Source of the DNA: Oscillospiraceae bacterium
GTDB taxonomy: Bacteria; Bacillota; Clostridia; Oscillospirales; Ruminococcaceae
Direction of reading: 5' to 3'
Length of the DNA stretch: 64,000 nucleotides
NCBI GenBank assembly: GCA_017545185.1
Contig: JAFWQJ010000039.1
Location: forward strand, 1 to 64,000
Part shown: positions 51,868 through 59,586 of the stretch, in pieces
Layout of the letters: each line of letters opens with the position of its first letter
Position numbering within the stretch: the stretch's first letter is position 1
Notes under the pieces: generated by a model
Databases searched by the model: none
The model's input: the letters and a program-made list of their open reading frames with translations, nothing else
What the model was told of the DNA's origin: nothing
Program-made: the position numbers and the translations under genes

Positions 51868-51885
51868 CAGAAACGGAGAAACAAA

Positions 51886-52272
51886 ATGCAATGGATCTTT
51901 CTGATCGGGGATGCGTCCCTCTCGCTAAGCCGCTTTAAGCAGATGCGGTTTCCGGGCAGCACCAGGACCGTCCGCAGCGGGGAGCAGCTGCTCGTCATGT
52001 ATGAAAACGGCGATTATGCGGCATTTTTCCGTGAAGAGGATGCAGACGCGATGCGAAGCGAATTTGAACCCGGCGAACTCGAAAAGCTCCTTGCGTTTCT
52101 GCCGTTTGATGATCCGAAATGGATCATGCTGAAATACCGGAATATTGAGACCGTAAAGCAGATTTTGCAGGCGCCGGATTTCCCGAAGGATGTGTTCATT
52201 GACTGCGACGGTACGGATCCCGGACTGGAAGCGGTCTTTGACAAAGCAAGAATCATCGGTACGGCGAGATAA
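51886..52272 (+). CDS. Small protein of unknown function
   Basis: 128 residues, mixed alpha/beta, starting MQWIFLIGDASLSLSRFKQM; no signal peptide, no catalytic motif noticed. ATG at 51886 follows GGAGAAACAAA. Lies 18 bases after the SUKH-like gene, probably in the same transcript. Together with the two genes upstream it may belong to an immunity-type cluster; this is inference from size and context. Confidence 0.68.
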   Translation: MQWIFLIGDASLSLSRFKQMRFPGSTRTVRSGEQLLVMYENGDYAAFFREEDADAMRSEFEPGELEKLLAFLPFDDPKWIMLKYRNIETVKQILQAPDFPKDVFIDCDGTDPGLEAVFDKARIIGTAR

Positions 52273-52402
52273 TTCCGGCCGCATACCGGCATCTTAACCG
52301 GTCAGACCCATGCCGCTGTCCTTGTTTATCAGATAAGAACCGTCATTCAGAATTACAAACAAAAACGTAATATGCCTGCTGCACAACGGGAGGTGCTGTT
52401 CT

Positions 52403-53098
52403 ATGATTCCGCTGCTGAAACGATTGCTCGACATTCCCTATCCGAACCGGTGCGACTGCTGCTATGCGCGCATCCCGCACGACCGGCTGCTCTGTGATGC
52501 CTGCATCGCGGCACTGGATAAAGAGCGCATCACCTATTCCGACTGGGCTGCGGAGCAGTCCGCACAGCCGTGGGAAAACGGCTCGGTGCTGTTCTCCTAC
52601 CGCGATACGGCGCGCAACGGCATCATTTCCATGAAGGAGGGCGAGCGCGGCTTTGCGCAGTATGCAGGCGCGCAGCTTGCGGAGGTCGTGAAAACGGTCT
52701 GCGAGCCGGATGCGATCTCCTTTGTGACATGGGTGCCGGTCACGCGGCGGCGCAGGCTCTCGCAGGGCTATGCACATGCGGAAAATCTCGGCAAGGCACT
52801 GGCAAAAACGCTCGGCATCCCGACGCGCCGCGATCTGCTCACAGAACAGCAGGGCGCACTCCGGCAGCATGATCTGCCTGCGGATGCGCGGTCTGTCTAT
52901 GCGCAGCGGTTCCGGTACAGCGGCGGCGCACTGGACGGCAAGCGCATTCTGCTCGTGGACGACGTTCTGACGACCGGCAGCACGCTGCGGCGGTGTACGA
53001 ATCTGCTGCTGGAGGCCGGTGCGGAGAGCGTCAGCATTGCGGCAGCCTGTGCAAGAGTGCTCGGGAAGAAGGACGCAGACCATGACGCTGAACGCTGA
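52403..53098 (+). CDS. comF: ComF family phosphoribosyltransferase-like competence protein
   Basis: 231 residues. A zinc-ribbon N-terminus (CDCC at 17-20 with CDAC near 31-34) precedes a phosphoribosyltransferase fold with the PRPP motif ILLVDDVLTTGSTLRR at about 191-206. ComF proteins help DNA uptake in competent bacteria, though many non-competent species keep one. GGGAGG lies upstream. The stop overlaps the next gene's start region by 17 bases. Confidence 0.92.
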   Translation: MIPLLKRLLDIPYPNRCDCCYARIPHDRLLCDACIAALDKERITYSDWAAEQSAQPWENGSVLFSYRDTARNGIISMKEGERGFAQYAGAQLAEVVKTVCEPDAISFVTWVPVTRRRRLSQGYAHAENLGKALAKTLGIPTRRDLLTEQQGALRQHDLPADARSVYAQRFRYSGGALDGKRILLVDDVLTTGSTLRRCTNLLLEAGAESVSIAAACARVLGKKDADHDAER

Positions 53099-53786
53099 CG
53101 GCCTGCAGATCACGCTGCACGGCAAGGAACATGCCGGTGCGCCGCTCGTCTGGGTGCCGGTGTTCGGGGATGAGGGCGAAAAGCTCTTTGCGGCCTATGA
53201 CGCGCTGCCGGATGCGCCGGTCTGTATGCTGGCGGCAGTTGCCGTGCCGGACTGGAACGGGATGCTCTCGCCGTGGGCGGCACCGCGGCTGTATAAACGG
53301 GGCAGCGATTTCACCGGCGGTGCGGATGCGTTTCTTGCGCGGCTGACCGGCAGCGCGATCCCTGCGGTGACTTCTGCGCTCTCCGCGGAGCCGCTGTATC
53401 ATGCGCTGGCGGGGTACTCGCTTGCGGGACTGTTTGCGCTCCGGGCAATGTTTCGGACAGACCGGTTCCGGCGGGCGGCGTCGGCGTCCGGCTCGCTTTG
53501 GTATCCGGGCTTTGCGGATTATGCCGCGGCGCATTCATTTGCGCGGCAGCCGGATGCGGTCAGCCTGTCGCTCGGCGATAAAGAGGCAAATGCAAAGCAG
53601 CCGGTATTGGCATCAGTCGCGGAGAAAACGGAGCAATTTGCAGAGCTGCTCCGGCAGCGCGGCGTGCCCGTACAGTTTGCGTGGGAGCCGGGCAATCATT
53701 TTCAGGATGCGGATCAGCGGACTGCGCGGTGCATCCGGGGGATGCTGGAAATAAGAGCGGCAGATCAAGGAGGACGGCGGAAATGA
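53082..53786 (+). CDS. Alpha/beta-hydrolase, putative esterase
   Basis: 234 residues from ATG 53082. The nucleophile elbow GYSLAG is at about 117-122 and a candidate catalytic His lies in GNHFQDAD near the C-terminus; an Asp in SLGDKEA may complete the triad. The layout fits small cytoplasmic esterases of the Fes/IroE-like group. No signal peptide. Its start overlaps comF and its stop overlaps the next ATG (ATGA). Confidence 0.82.
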   Translation: MTLNADGLQITLHGKEHAGAPLVWVPVFGDEGEKLFAAYDALPDAPVCMLAAVAVPDWNGMLSPWAAPRLYKRGSDFTGGADAFLARLTGSAIPAVTSALSAEPLYHALAGYSLAGLFALRAMFRTDRFRRAASASGSLWYPGFADYAAAHSFARQPDAVSLSLGDKEANAKQPVLASVAEKTEQFAELLRQRGVPVQFAWEPGNHFQDADQRTARCIRGMLEIRAADQGGRRK

Positions 53787-54433
53787 AAAAACGCAGGATG
53801 CTCCTGATTCTGTCCGCAGTTTTTCTTGCAGCAGCACTGCTGCTCATATTGATCCTGAAGGATATCCCGGAGAGAAGGCTGCGTGCCTGTTTTGAAGCGG
53901 TTGTCTATGATTCGTCCGAGCTGAAATACTGCCGTCTGATCCCGCACAGATCTGCGGTCGTCGTGTATTCTGTGAAGAATGAGACCGGCTTTCTGGCGGA
54001 TTCTTTAGCGGCCAGACGACAGTTTGAAGATCATATCCGGGCGCATCCGCGGGAATTCTCCGGTGCGGAAATCAAGCTGCAGTTCTCTTTCCCGAACGGA
54101 CATGTATCTGCATATTATTACAACTACGATCATATCAACTACGATCATGTCGCAGAGCCGCATCACTGCAAAAATGCATACGACCTTCACTATGCAGAGA
54201 TCTCTGATAATGATAACGATTCTCTTTCTGTGCTGCAGCAGGATACAGATCTGGAATATTTATCCTTATCCGGCATGAAGGACTATGATCTCTCATATCT
54301 GCGGAATTTCAGCGCGCTGAAAGAAGTGGTGATCGCAGCGCCGGAATCTGCGGAGCAAATCAAAGAGACGATTGATGCTTCTCTGCTGCCGGATGGCTGT
54401 ACGCTCTGGATCGAGGCGGAACAAATCAAGTGA
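53783..54433 (+). CDS. Membrane-anchored protein of unknown function
   Basis: 216 residues from ATG 53783 (AAGGAGG upstream; overlap of four bases with the esterase gene). A hydrophobic N-terminus at about 6-26 anchors a mixed domain of about 185 residues with a Tyr/His/Asn-rich stretch in the middle (AYYYNYDHINYDHVAEPHH). The end (LEYLSLSGMKDYDLSYLRNFSALKEVVI) has a leucine-rich-repeat-like rhythm. A strong terminator follows. Confidence 0.72.
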   Translation: MKKRRMLLILSAVFLAAALLLILILKDIPERRLRACFEAVVYDSSELKYCRLIPHRSAVVVYSVKNETGFLADSLAARRQFEDHIRAHPREFSGAEIKLQFSFPNGHVSAYYYNYDHINYDHVAEPHHCKNAYDLHYAEISDNDNDSLSVLQQDTDLEYLSLSGMKDYDLSYLRNFSALKEVVIAAPESAEQIKETIDASLLPDGCTLWIEAEQIK

Positions 54434-54436
54434 AAT

Positions 54437-54470
54437 AAACCGGCGGCGGGATGCTGCCGGTTTCTCTTTT
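54437..54470 (+). terminator. Terminator after the comF-esterase operon
   Basis: Stem AAACCGGC..GCCGGTTT with a GC-rich interior, followed by TTTCTCTTTT. Confidence 0.75.
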
Positions 54471-54472
54471 GC

Positions 54473-55057
54473 GCCCTCCCTCCGCGCAAGGTCAGCACAC
54501 CGCCTTGCCGCGACGGTCACCTCCGCGCCGAGCGCACGGAGCCGCTGCTGCAAAGCACGGCTGACCCGTCCCGCGCCGAGAATCAGGCACGGAAGCCCCT
54601 GCAGCACGACCGGCAGCTCCTGCATGATGATCTGGATCGCGCCCTCTGCGGTCGGGACGGCGTTGCGGAGCGCAAAGGTCTCCTGCTCCGCGTAGTCGGC
54701 GGCGCAGAGCCCTGCGGACTCGATCATGCGGTGTTCGCTCTCGCGGAATCTGCCGCCGAACACCGTGCCGCCCGCTCTGACCAGCGGCAGCAGCGACGCT
54801 AAACGGATCGCGCTGCCGGAAAACGGCGTAAAAAGAAACAGGCCGTCCTGCGTGACCGGCATCGGCAGGAGCAGCGCGTCAAGGGACTGCGGCGGCATGG
54901 CGGAGAGATCTGCGGCGGTGATGTCCGCGGGCAGCGCACCGAAGCGGTCGAAGCCGGTCATGCTGACGCTGTGGTGCTCCGCGAGCCGCTTGGCTGCCGT
55001 GATCTGCCGCAGGTCGCCGCCCGCGGTGAGCAATGTAATCTGTTTCAGGGAGATCAC
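54473..55057 (-). pseudogene. Truncated dipicolinate synthase subunit A gene (dpaA/spoVFA remnant)
   Basis: The N-terminal part (LTAGGDLRQITAAKRLAEH... SMTGFDRFG) and the start of the NAD(P)-binding Rossmann core (LILGAGRVSRALQQRLRALGAEVTVAARRCADLARREG) match dipicolinate synthase A, which is about 290-300 residues long. Here recognisable similarity stops near residue 195; the frame then runs on antisense into the neighbouring gene's coding end, and no DpaB partner gene is present. The gene therefore appears to be a 3'-truncated remnant. Dipicolinate is made only by spore-formers, so this fits loss of sporulation. Confidence 0.75.
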
Positions 55058-55114
55058 TTCCTGTTCGTGGATTTCCGTTCCCGGATCGCTTTATCTTATG
55101 CGAATCTTGCCGAA

Positions 55115-55335
55115 ACGTGCGGGCGCGGAGCCCGCGCTGGCATTTCCCTCCGGGGGCGGATAGCGAACCGCTCCCATGATTCGCAGTACACGCCGCGGGG
55201 CGGCTTCTGTTAGGTCACTTCTCCCAGCGGGGAGCCCCCGCGGGCATTTTCCTCCGGGGGCGGATAGCGAACCTCTCCCATGATTCGCGGTACACGCCGC
55301 TGTTCGCGGCTTCTGTTCGGTCACTGCTCCCAGTG
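55115..55335. repeat. Two tandem copies of the R2-family repeat
   Basis: Two ~120-bp modules share GCTGGCATTTCCCTCCGGGG or GCGGGCATTTTCCTCCGGGG, GCGGATAGCGAACC, CCCATGATTCGC, GTACACGCCGC and GGCTTCTGTTnGGTCACT. They lie between the dpaA remnant and the R1 relative. Confidence 0.75.
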
Positions 55336-55370
55336 CTGAAGCACGCCGAAGGAATCACTGAAATTGAAAC

Positions 55371-55720
55371 AAAAGGACGCTGGCGTAACAGTCGGCGTCC
55401 TTTTTGTATGATTCAGTGAAGCGTGAATGACGAATAATGAAAAGTGAAGAGTGATGCCGCCCGGGAGATGTCCGCGTATAAGCACAGAAAACCCATGTCG
55501 AAAGATGACCGGATCCACAGCGCCAAACGATCCTGCAACTGAAAACCGCTGTACAAGCTGAAGAAAACGGTGCGCCCCAAAGGGGTAAAGGGGTCAGGAA
55601 AGCGGGGGCTCGGGGGCGAAAACCTAGGGGGATAGGGGAAATTAGCGACGCAGTCGCGCTTTTCCCCTGTTCCCCTGGGTTGTCACCCCCGAAATTGCGC
55701 CCCGCGCCCAACTAAATTTA
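55371..55720. repeat. Inverted relative of the R1 repeat
   Basis: Contains in reverse orientation the same blocks as 1-683: a hairpin AAAAGGACGC..GCGTCCTTTTT (55371-55405), the GCATAAGTGTCGCC-like block (about 55430-55490) and the GGGGTCAGGAAAGCGGGGGC to CCCCTGGGTTGTCACCCCCG block (55571-55700). Sequence between them differs, so the repeats have diverged since their separation. Confidence 0.72.
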
Positions 55721-55734
55721 CCTCCGGATAAAGG

Positions 55735-55778
55735 ATAAAAAATCCCCGAAACCTGCCTTCCGGCAAGCTTCGGGGATT
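55735..55778 (-). terminator. Terminator of the flavin reductase gene
   Basis: Ten-base-pair stem AATCCCCGAA/TTCGGGGATT, followed on the minus strand by TTTTT (55736-55740), just after the stop at 55786. Confidence 0.85.
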
Positions 55779-55785
55779 GTCTGTT

Positions 55786-56292
55786 TCAGTCCTGCTGATA
55801 GCAGGCGACGATCTCGCCGATGTACAGGCGGTGCGCATCGTTGTCGCCGTAGAAGCTGGTTTTTGCGTCCTCCGGGATATCCGCGATGTCCATGTCTGCG
55901 GCATAACGCTTTTTGCAGACCAGCACAAGCTTTGCCTCCTCAAAGGTGACGGCGCCGTCCAGCGCCACAGGATGCAGGCCGCTCTCTGCTGCCTTGTCGC
56001 AGTCCCTGCCGGAGTGCGAACCGCAGAACGCCAGTGCCTTGCGGTGCTCGTCCCCGAGGAACGACAGCGTGAACATGTCCTGCTGCTCCATGAACCCCAG
56101 CGTATAGCGGGAATGGCGCACGTAACAGGTGACGGACGGCTTGTTCCACAGAACGCCCGCCGCGCCCCATGAGCAGGTCATCGTGTTCCAGCCGGTCTGC
56201 TGGGTGCCGGCGGTCAGCAGGAACCACTGTTTGCCGATCGCTTCAAACGGGTTGAAGCCGAGCTGCTCGGGATTGACTTGTTTCAGTGCCAT
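55786..56292 (-). CDS. Flavin reductase-like domain protein (flavoredoxin type)
   Basis: 168 residues with the single FMN-binding split-barrel of the flavin reductase-like family: GKQWFLLTAGTQQTGWNTMTCSWG near the N-terminus and YGDNDAHRLYIGEIVACYQQ at the end are characteristic. It probably binds FMN in the cytoplasm and reduces flavin or a protein partner. AACGGAGG precedes the ATG. It starts 42 bases after the spo0A stop on the same strand, with only a weak hairpin between, so co-expression is possible. Confidence 0.85.
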   Translation of the reverse strand: MALKQVNPEQLGFNPFEAIGKQWFLLTAGTQQTGWNTMTCSWGAAGVLWNKPSVTCYVRHSRYTLGFMEQQDMFTLSFLGDEHRKALAFCGSHSGRDCDKAAESGLHPVALDGAVTFEEAKLVLVCKKRYAADMDIADIPEDAKTSFYGDNDAHRLYIGEIVACYQQD

Positions 56293-56334
56293 AGTTTATA
56301 CCTCCGTTTTCCGCTCTTTGGCGGTTGATAACAT

Positions 56335-57090
56335 TTACTGCTGGTGCTGCAGGCGGAGCTTGTCCGTGATGAGCGCGATAAACTCCGAGTTGGTCGGCTT
56401 GCCCTTGCAGGTGTTCACCGTATAGCCGAAAAAGGAATTGAGCGTATCGAGATTGCCTCTGTCCCATGCGATCTCGATCGCGTGACGGATCGCGCGCTCC
56501 ACGCGGGACGGCGTTGTCGAGAACTGCTCCGCGACCCGCGGATACAGCTGCCGGGTGACGCTGTCGAGCAGCTCCGGCTCGTGATACGCGCTGACGATCG
56601 CACAGCGCAGATAATGATAGCCCTTGATATGCGCCGGAACGCCGAGCTGGTGAATGATATCCGTGATCGTGATCGCAAGATCCTGTCCGGCGCGGCTTGC
56701 GATCGCGCCGAGCGGCTGCTTGTTCGTCAGCAGGGAAATGCGCTCGCCGAGGACGTTCAGGTCAAACGGCTTCAGCATGAAGTAGGCCGCGCCGTTCTGC
56801 ATGACCTGCTGCTCGACAAAGCTGTTGTCATACGACGATGTGACGATGAATGCCGGACGCTTTCCGCCTGCGGCGTTCGTTTTTTTCATCAGCTCAATGG
56901 CATCCATATGCGGCAGAACGGCGTCTACCACGACCACATCCGGTGTATCATTGCGGATCGACTCCAGAACGGTATTTCCGTTTTTCGGTCTTGTATATGC
57001 GTACATTCCCTGTGCGCGCAGGACACTGGCGCAGGATACACCGTACTCCGCCGTGTCGTCACCGATGAGAACCTTGACTTGCTTTTGCAT
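56335..57090 (-). CDS. spo0A: Stage 0 sporulation protein A, response regulator
   Basis: 251 residues from ATG 57090 (AAAGGAGG upstream). Receiver domain about 1-120 with the acidic pocket D11/D12, phosphoacceptor D56 (VVVVDAVLP), VTSS and the KPFD Lys; a Spo0A-specific C-terminal DNA-binding domain about 140-251 ([31 protein letters not shown]). Spo0A is the master regulator of sporulation, but many non-spore-forming Firmicutes retain it for stationary-phase control. A good promoter TTGCAT-N17-TAAAAT lies upstream. The gene is divergent from spoIVB, unlike the usual co-directional pair. Confidence 0.97.
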   Translation of the reverse strand: MQKQVKVLIGDDTAEYGVSCASVLRAQGMYAYTRPKNGNTVLESIRNDTPDVVVVDAVLPHMDAIELMKKTNAAGGKRPAFIVTSSYDNSFVEQQVMQNGAAYFMLKPFDLNVLGERISLLTNKQPLGAIASRAGQDLAITITDIIHQLGVPAHIKGYHYLRCAIVSAYHEPELLDSVTRQLYPRVAEQFSTTPSRVERAIRHAIEIAWDRGNLDTLNSFFGYTVNTCKGKPTNSEFIALITDKLRLQHQQ

Positions 57091-57119
57091 GGTTCTACCT
57101 CCTTTTGCGTTATGTTTCC

Positions 57120-57148
57120 ATTTTAGCACACCGGGGAACAAAATGCAA
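57120..57148 (-). promoter_or_regulatory. Promoter of spo0A
   Basis: On the minus strand TTGCAT (57143-57148), 17 bases, TAAAAT (57120-57125). Confidence 0.8.
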
Positions 57149-57178
57149 GAGCGAAGAATCACGAAGAAAGCCCGATTC

Positions 57179-57289
57179 TGTCGAGAGAGGGAATAATCTG
57201 CGAAACATGATGAAAAATACGCATATACGTTATTATTGCTATATCTGAAATCGCTGCCGTGCCGGAATCGGCGAGCTTTTGTCGAGAAA
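57179..57289. promoter_or_regulatory. Two candidate Spo0A boxes in the spo0A-spoIVB intergenic region
   Basis: TGTCGAGA occurs at 57179-57186 and as TTTTGTCGAGAAA at 57277-57289, each one base from the TGTCGAA consensus. They sit between the two promoters of this divergent pair, so Spo0A could regulate one or both genes. Motif similarity is short, so confidence is low. Confidence 0.35.
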
Positions 57290-57499
57290 GCAGATGCGCT
57301 GTCGTGTTTTGACAGGCGCATTTTTTATATGAATGCGCAGATAATAAATTATATATAGAAACAAAAATGTGTCAAAATATGCCGGAGAATCTGTCAGCAA
57401 ATTTGCTGATTGGTACGCGCCGTTTCTGTCCATACTAGCACTGTGCGGGAGCAAAAAGTTCGGAAGCGGGTACTGCCTGCACAGAAAGGTGACGTACAG

Positions 57500-58717
57500 A
57501 TGAAATTTGCACAGAAATGGATCATGCGGCTTTGTACCGCGGCGGCTGCGCTGGGCATCGGACTGGGCGGTGCCGTGCAGCATTATGCGCTCGGCCTGCC
57601 CGATCACTATTATACAGAGACCGACCGGCCGCTGAGCATTCAGACGCTGCTGCCGGTCACGCTGCGGAGCACATCGCCCTCGGTGCCGCAGGTGCAGGAG
57701 GCGGAGCTCCGGCTGTTCGGGATGATCCCGGTCAAGACCGTTTCCCTGACGACCGTCCGGCCTGCGGATGTTTATGTCGGCGGGGAGCCGTTCGGCATCA
57801 AAATGCTGATGGCGGGCGTTATGGTCGTCTCGCTGACCGGTGTGCCCGGTGTCGAGGGCGAGCCCTGTCCTGCTGCCGAGGCAGGCATCCGCGTCGGGGA
57901 TGTGATACAGGCGGTCAACGGGGAAAAAATATGCAGCAATGCGGATCTGCAGGCGGCAGTTTCCGGCTCGGAGGGCGCGGCGGTCGAGGTGACGCTGATC
58001 CGCGGCGACGAGCTGCATACGGTCCCTGTGACGCCGGTGTTTTCTGAGATGACAAAGCGCTGGCAGACCGGCGCATGGGTACGGGACAGCACGGCGGGCA
58101 TCGGTACGGTGACGTACTACATGCGTGCGCCGTCGGGGCAGATCCGCTTTGCGGGGCTCGGTCATGCCGTCTGCGACCCGGACACCGGCGAGCAGATCCC
58201 GCTGGCCTCCGGCGATGTGATCTCCGTCACCGTGAACGACGTTGTCTCCGGCAGTGCGGGCAAGCCCGGCGAACTGCGCGGCAGATTCGAGACAGGCGGG
58301 AGCATCGGTACGCTGCTGGCCAATACGCCGAGCGGCGTGTTCGGTCTGATGAAGAAGCTCCCGAAGCAGAAGCTGCAGCTGCCGGTCGGCTTCCGGCAGG
58401 ATATCACCCGCGGTGAAGCTGAGATCTACACGACGGTTGACGGCGATGCGCCGCGTCCCTTTGCCGTGGAGATCGAGGAGATCCGCAGCGACGACAACGC
58501 CCAGCGCGATCTCGTGATCCATGTGACAGACCCGGCGCTCCTTGAACTGACCGGCGGCATCGTGCAGGGCATGAGCGGCAGCCCGATCGTGCAGCACGGA
58601 CGGCTGGTCGGTGCGGTGACGCATGTGTTCGTGCGCGACCCGACCAGAGGCTACGGCATCCTTGCGGAGCACATGTATGTGCAGACCGCGGCCTTTGCGG
58701 ACGCACCGGCCGGATAG
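57500..58717 (+). CDS. spoIVB: SpoIVB-type serine peptidase (S55 family) with PDZ domain
   Basis: 405 residues from ATG 57500. N-terminal hydrophobic segment about 7-32; PDZ domain about 105-180 (GIRVGDVIQAVNGEKI); S55 peptidase about 190-385 with H222 (GLGHAV), D344 (VTDPAL) and the nucleophile Ser motif GMSGSP at 357-362. In spore formers SpoIVB is secreted from the forespore and cleaves SpoIVFA, releasing activation of pro-sigma-K. All catalytic residues are present, so the gene is intact although sporulation looks partly lost nearby. GAAAGG lies upstream. In typical genomes spoIVB lies just upstream of spo0A on the same strand. Confidence 0.94.
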   Translation: MKFAQKWIMRLCTAAAALGIGLGGAVQHYALGLPDHYYTETDRPLSIQTLLPVTLRSTSPSVPQVQEAELRLFGMIPVKTVSLTTVRPADVYVGGEPFGIKMLMAGVMVVSLTGVPGVEGEPCPAAEAGIRVGDVIQAVNGEKICSNADLQAAVSGSEGAAVEVTLIRGDELHTVPVTPVFSEMTKRWQTGAWVRDSTAGIGTVTYYMRAPSGQIRFAGLGHAVCDPDTGEQIPLASGDVISVTVNDVVSGSAGKPGELRGRFETGGSIGTLLANTPSGVFGLMKKLPKQKLQLPVGFRQDITRGEAEIYTTVDGDAPRPFAVEIEEIRSDDNAQRDLVIHVTDPALLELTGGIVQGMSGSPIVQHGRLVGAVTHVFVRDPTRGYGILAEHMYVQTAAFADAPAG

Positions 58718-58725
58718 AAAAAAGA

Positions 58726-58752
58726 GGGCGTTTCGCGTGAAACGCCCTTTTT
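58726..58752. terminator. Bidirectional terminator between spoIVB and the HPr gene
   Basis: A nine-base-pair perfect stem GGGCGTTTC/GAAACGCCC (58726-58747) with TTTTT downstream (58748-58752) and A-rich sequence upstream, serving both convergent genes. Confidence 0.85.
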
Positions 58753-58837
58753 CTTTCAGTTATCAAGCAGCTTTGTCAGGTGCGCTGCCCTCTGTACGCA
58801 GAGCCCCGATCAGGGCTGCACTTTATATCAGATGCGA

Positions 58838-59110
58838 TCAGCGGCTCTCGTCGCTGAAACCGCTGTCAACCAGCTCGACCAGCGAAGCGACAGCCTGCTC
58901 TTCATCGGTGCCGTCTGCGATGATGCGGATCGCGGTGCCGCCGACGATACCCAGCGAAAGGATACCCAGCAGGGACTTCGCATTCACGCGGCGCTCTTCC
59001 TTCTCGATCCAGATTGCAGAGCGGAACTCATTTGCCTTCTGGATGAAGAATGTTGCGGGACGAGCGTGCAGACCTACCTGATTCTGAACCATGACATCTT
59101 TGATACACAT
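58838..59110 (-). CDS. HPr family phosphocarrier protein
   Basis: 90 residues from ATG 59110 (AAAGGAGAG upstream). The active-site His is H15 in GLHARPAT, so it is a phosphorylatable HPr and not the His-lacking Crh type; the regulatory Ser region reads AKSLLGILSLGIV, with a serine near 46 for HPr kinase. It relays phosphate in the PTS and takes part in carbon catabolite control. No ptsI gene is in view. Promoter at 59375-59403; untranslated leader of about 260 bases. Confidence 0.92.
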   Translation of the reverse strand: MCIKDVMVQNQVGLHARPATFFIQKANEFRSAIWIEKEERRVNAKSLLGILSLGIVGGTAIRIIADGTDEEQAVASLVELVDSGFSDESR

Positions 59111-59374
59111 AAACTTTCTCTCCTTTAAGATTTCGTAACCCAAATTGCGGACAATCGGATATGTGTTCCGTCCTTCTGCGCCGCAATACGCGGAATCAAA
59201 TTCGCAAAGGACGCAAGCTGCAATTTATGAGCGCGCTACGGCTGCCTGCACGTTTCTGCCTGACCAGCCATGCAAATACATTCTGTAAACCCCTTCCAAA
59301 ATATACCCACCGTATAGCGCCGAACATTCGTTTCAAATCCCGGCAGCTTCCGATTCTTACGGAACCACGCTCTC

Positions 59375-59403
59375 ATTATACTGATTTTTTTCCGTTTCGT
59401 CAA
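59375..59403 (-). promoter_or_regulatory. Promoter of the HPr gene with long 5' leader
   Basis: Minus strand TTGACG (59398-59403), 17 bases, TATAAT (59375-59380). The transcript would start near 59368, some 260 bases before the HPr ATG at 59110. The leader and the rest of 59144-59586 show no gene; the 101-codon frame at 59161-59463 has no ribosome binding site. Confidence 0.7.
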
Positions 59404-59547
59404 TGTCTTTTCTACACAAAAACGAGGCTGACGGGAAAATTCTCCCCTATGCTACATTCATAATCAGCGTAAAGCGCTTGGTTTGGGCATAATCACGAAA
59501 AGGAATTGTTGAAACTGTGTTGAAAAGCTTTGTTCATGTGGCTAGTT

Positions 59548-59569
59548 TTCAACAAAACATTTTGTTGAA
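59548..59569. other. Perfect 10-bp palindrome downstream of trmD
   Basis: TTCAACAAAA-CA-TTTTGTTGAA, 18 bases beyond the trmD stop (59587). AT-rich, so weak as a terminator; may be an operator or a weak transcription pause. The same half-motif GTTGAA occurs twice more between 59500 and 59530. Confidence 0.45.
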
Positions 59570-59586
59570 TGTCACAACAGATACCC

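Noticed and set aside
54293-54472. The 3' part of the minus-strand frame continuing beyond the dpaA remnant as coding
   Set aside because: It runs antisense through the end of an anchored-protein gene and its terminator, and its translation does not resemble DpaA.
57239-58672. A 477-codon minus-strand frame opposite spoIVB
   Set aside because: SpoIVB on the plus strand is clear from PDZ and S55 motifs; the opposing frame also crosses the spo0A promoter region.
59161-59463. A 100-codon plus-strand frame between HPr and trmD
   Set aside because: No ribosome binding site, no recognisable family, composition like random sequence, and the strand carries the HPr promoter on the other side.
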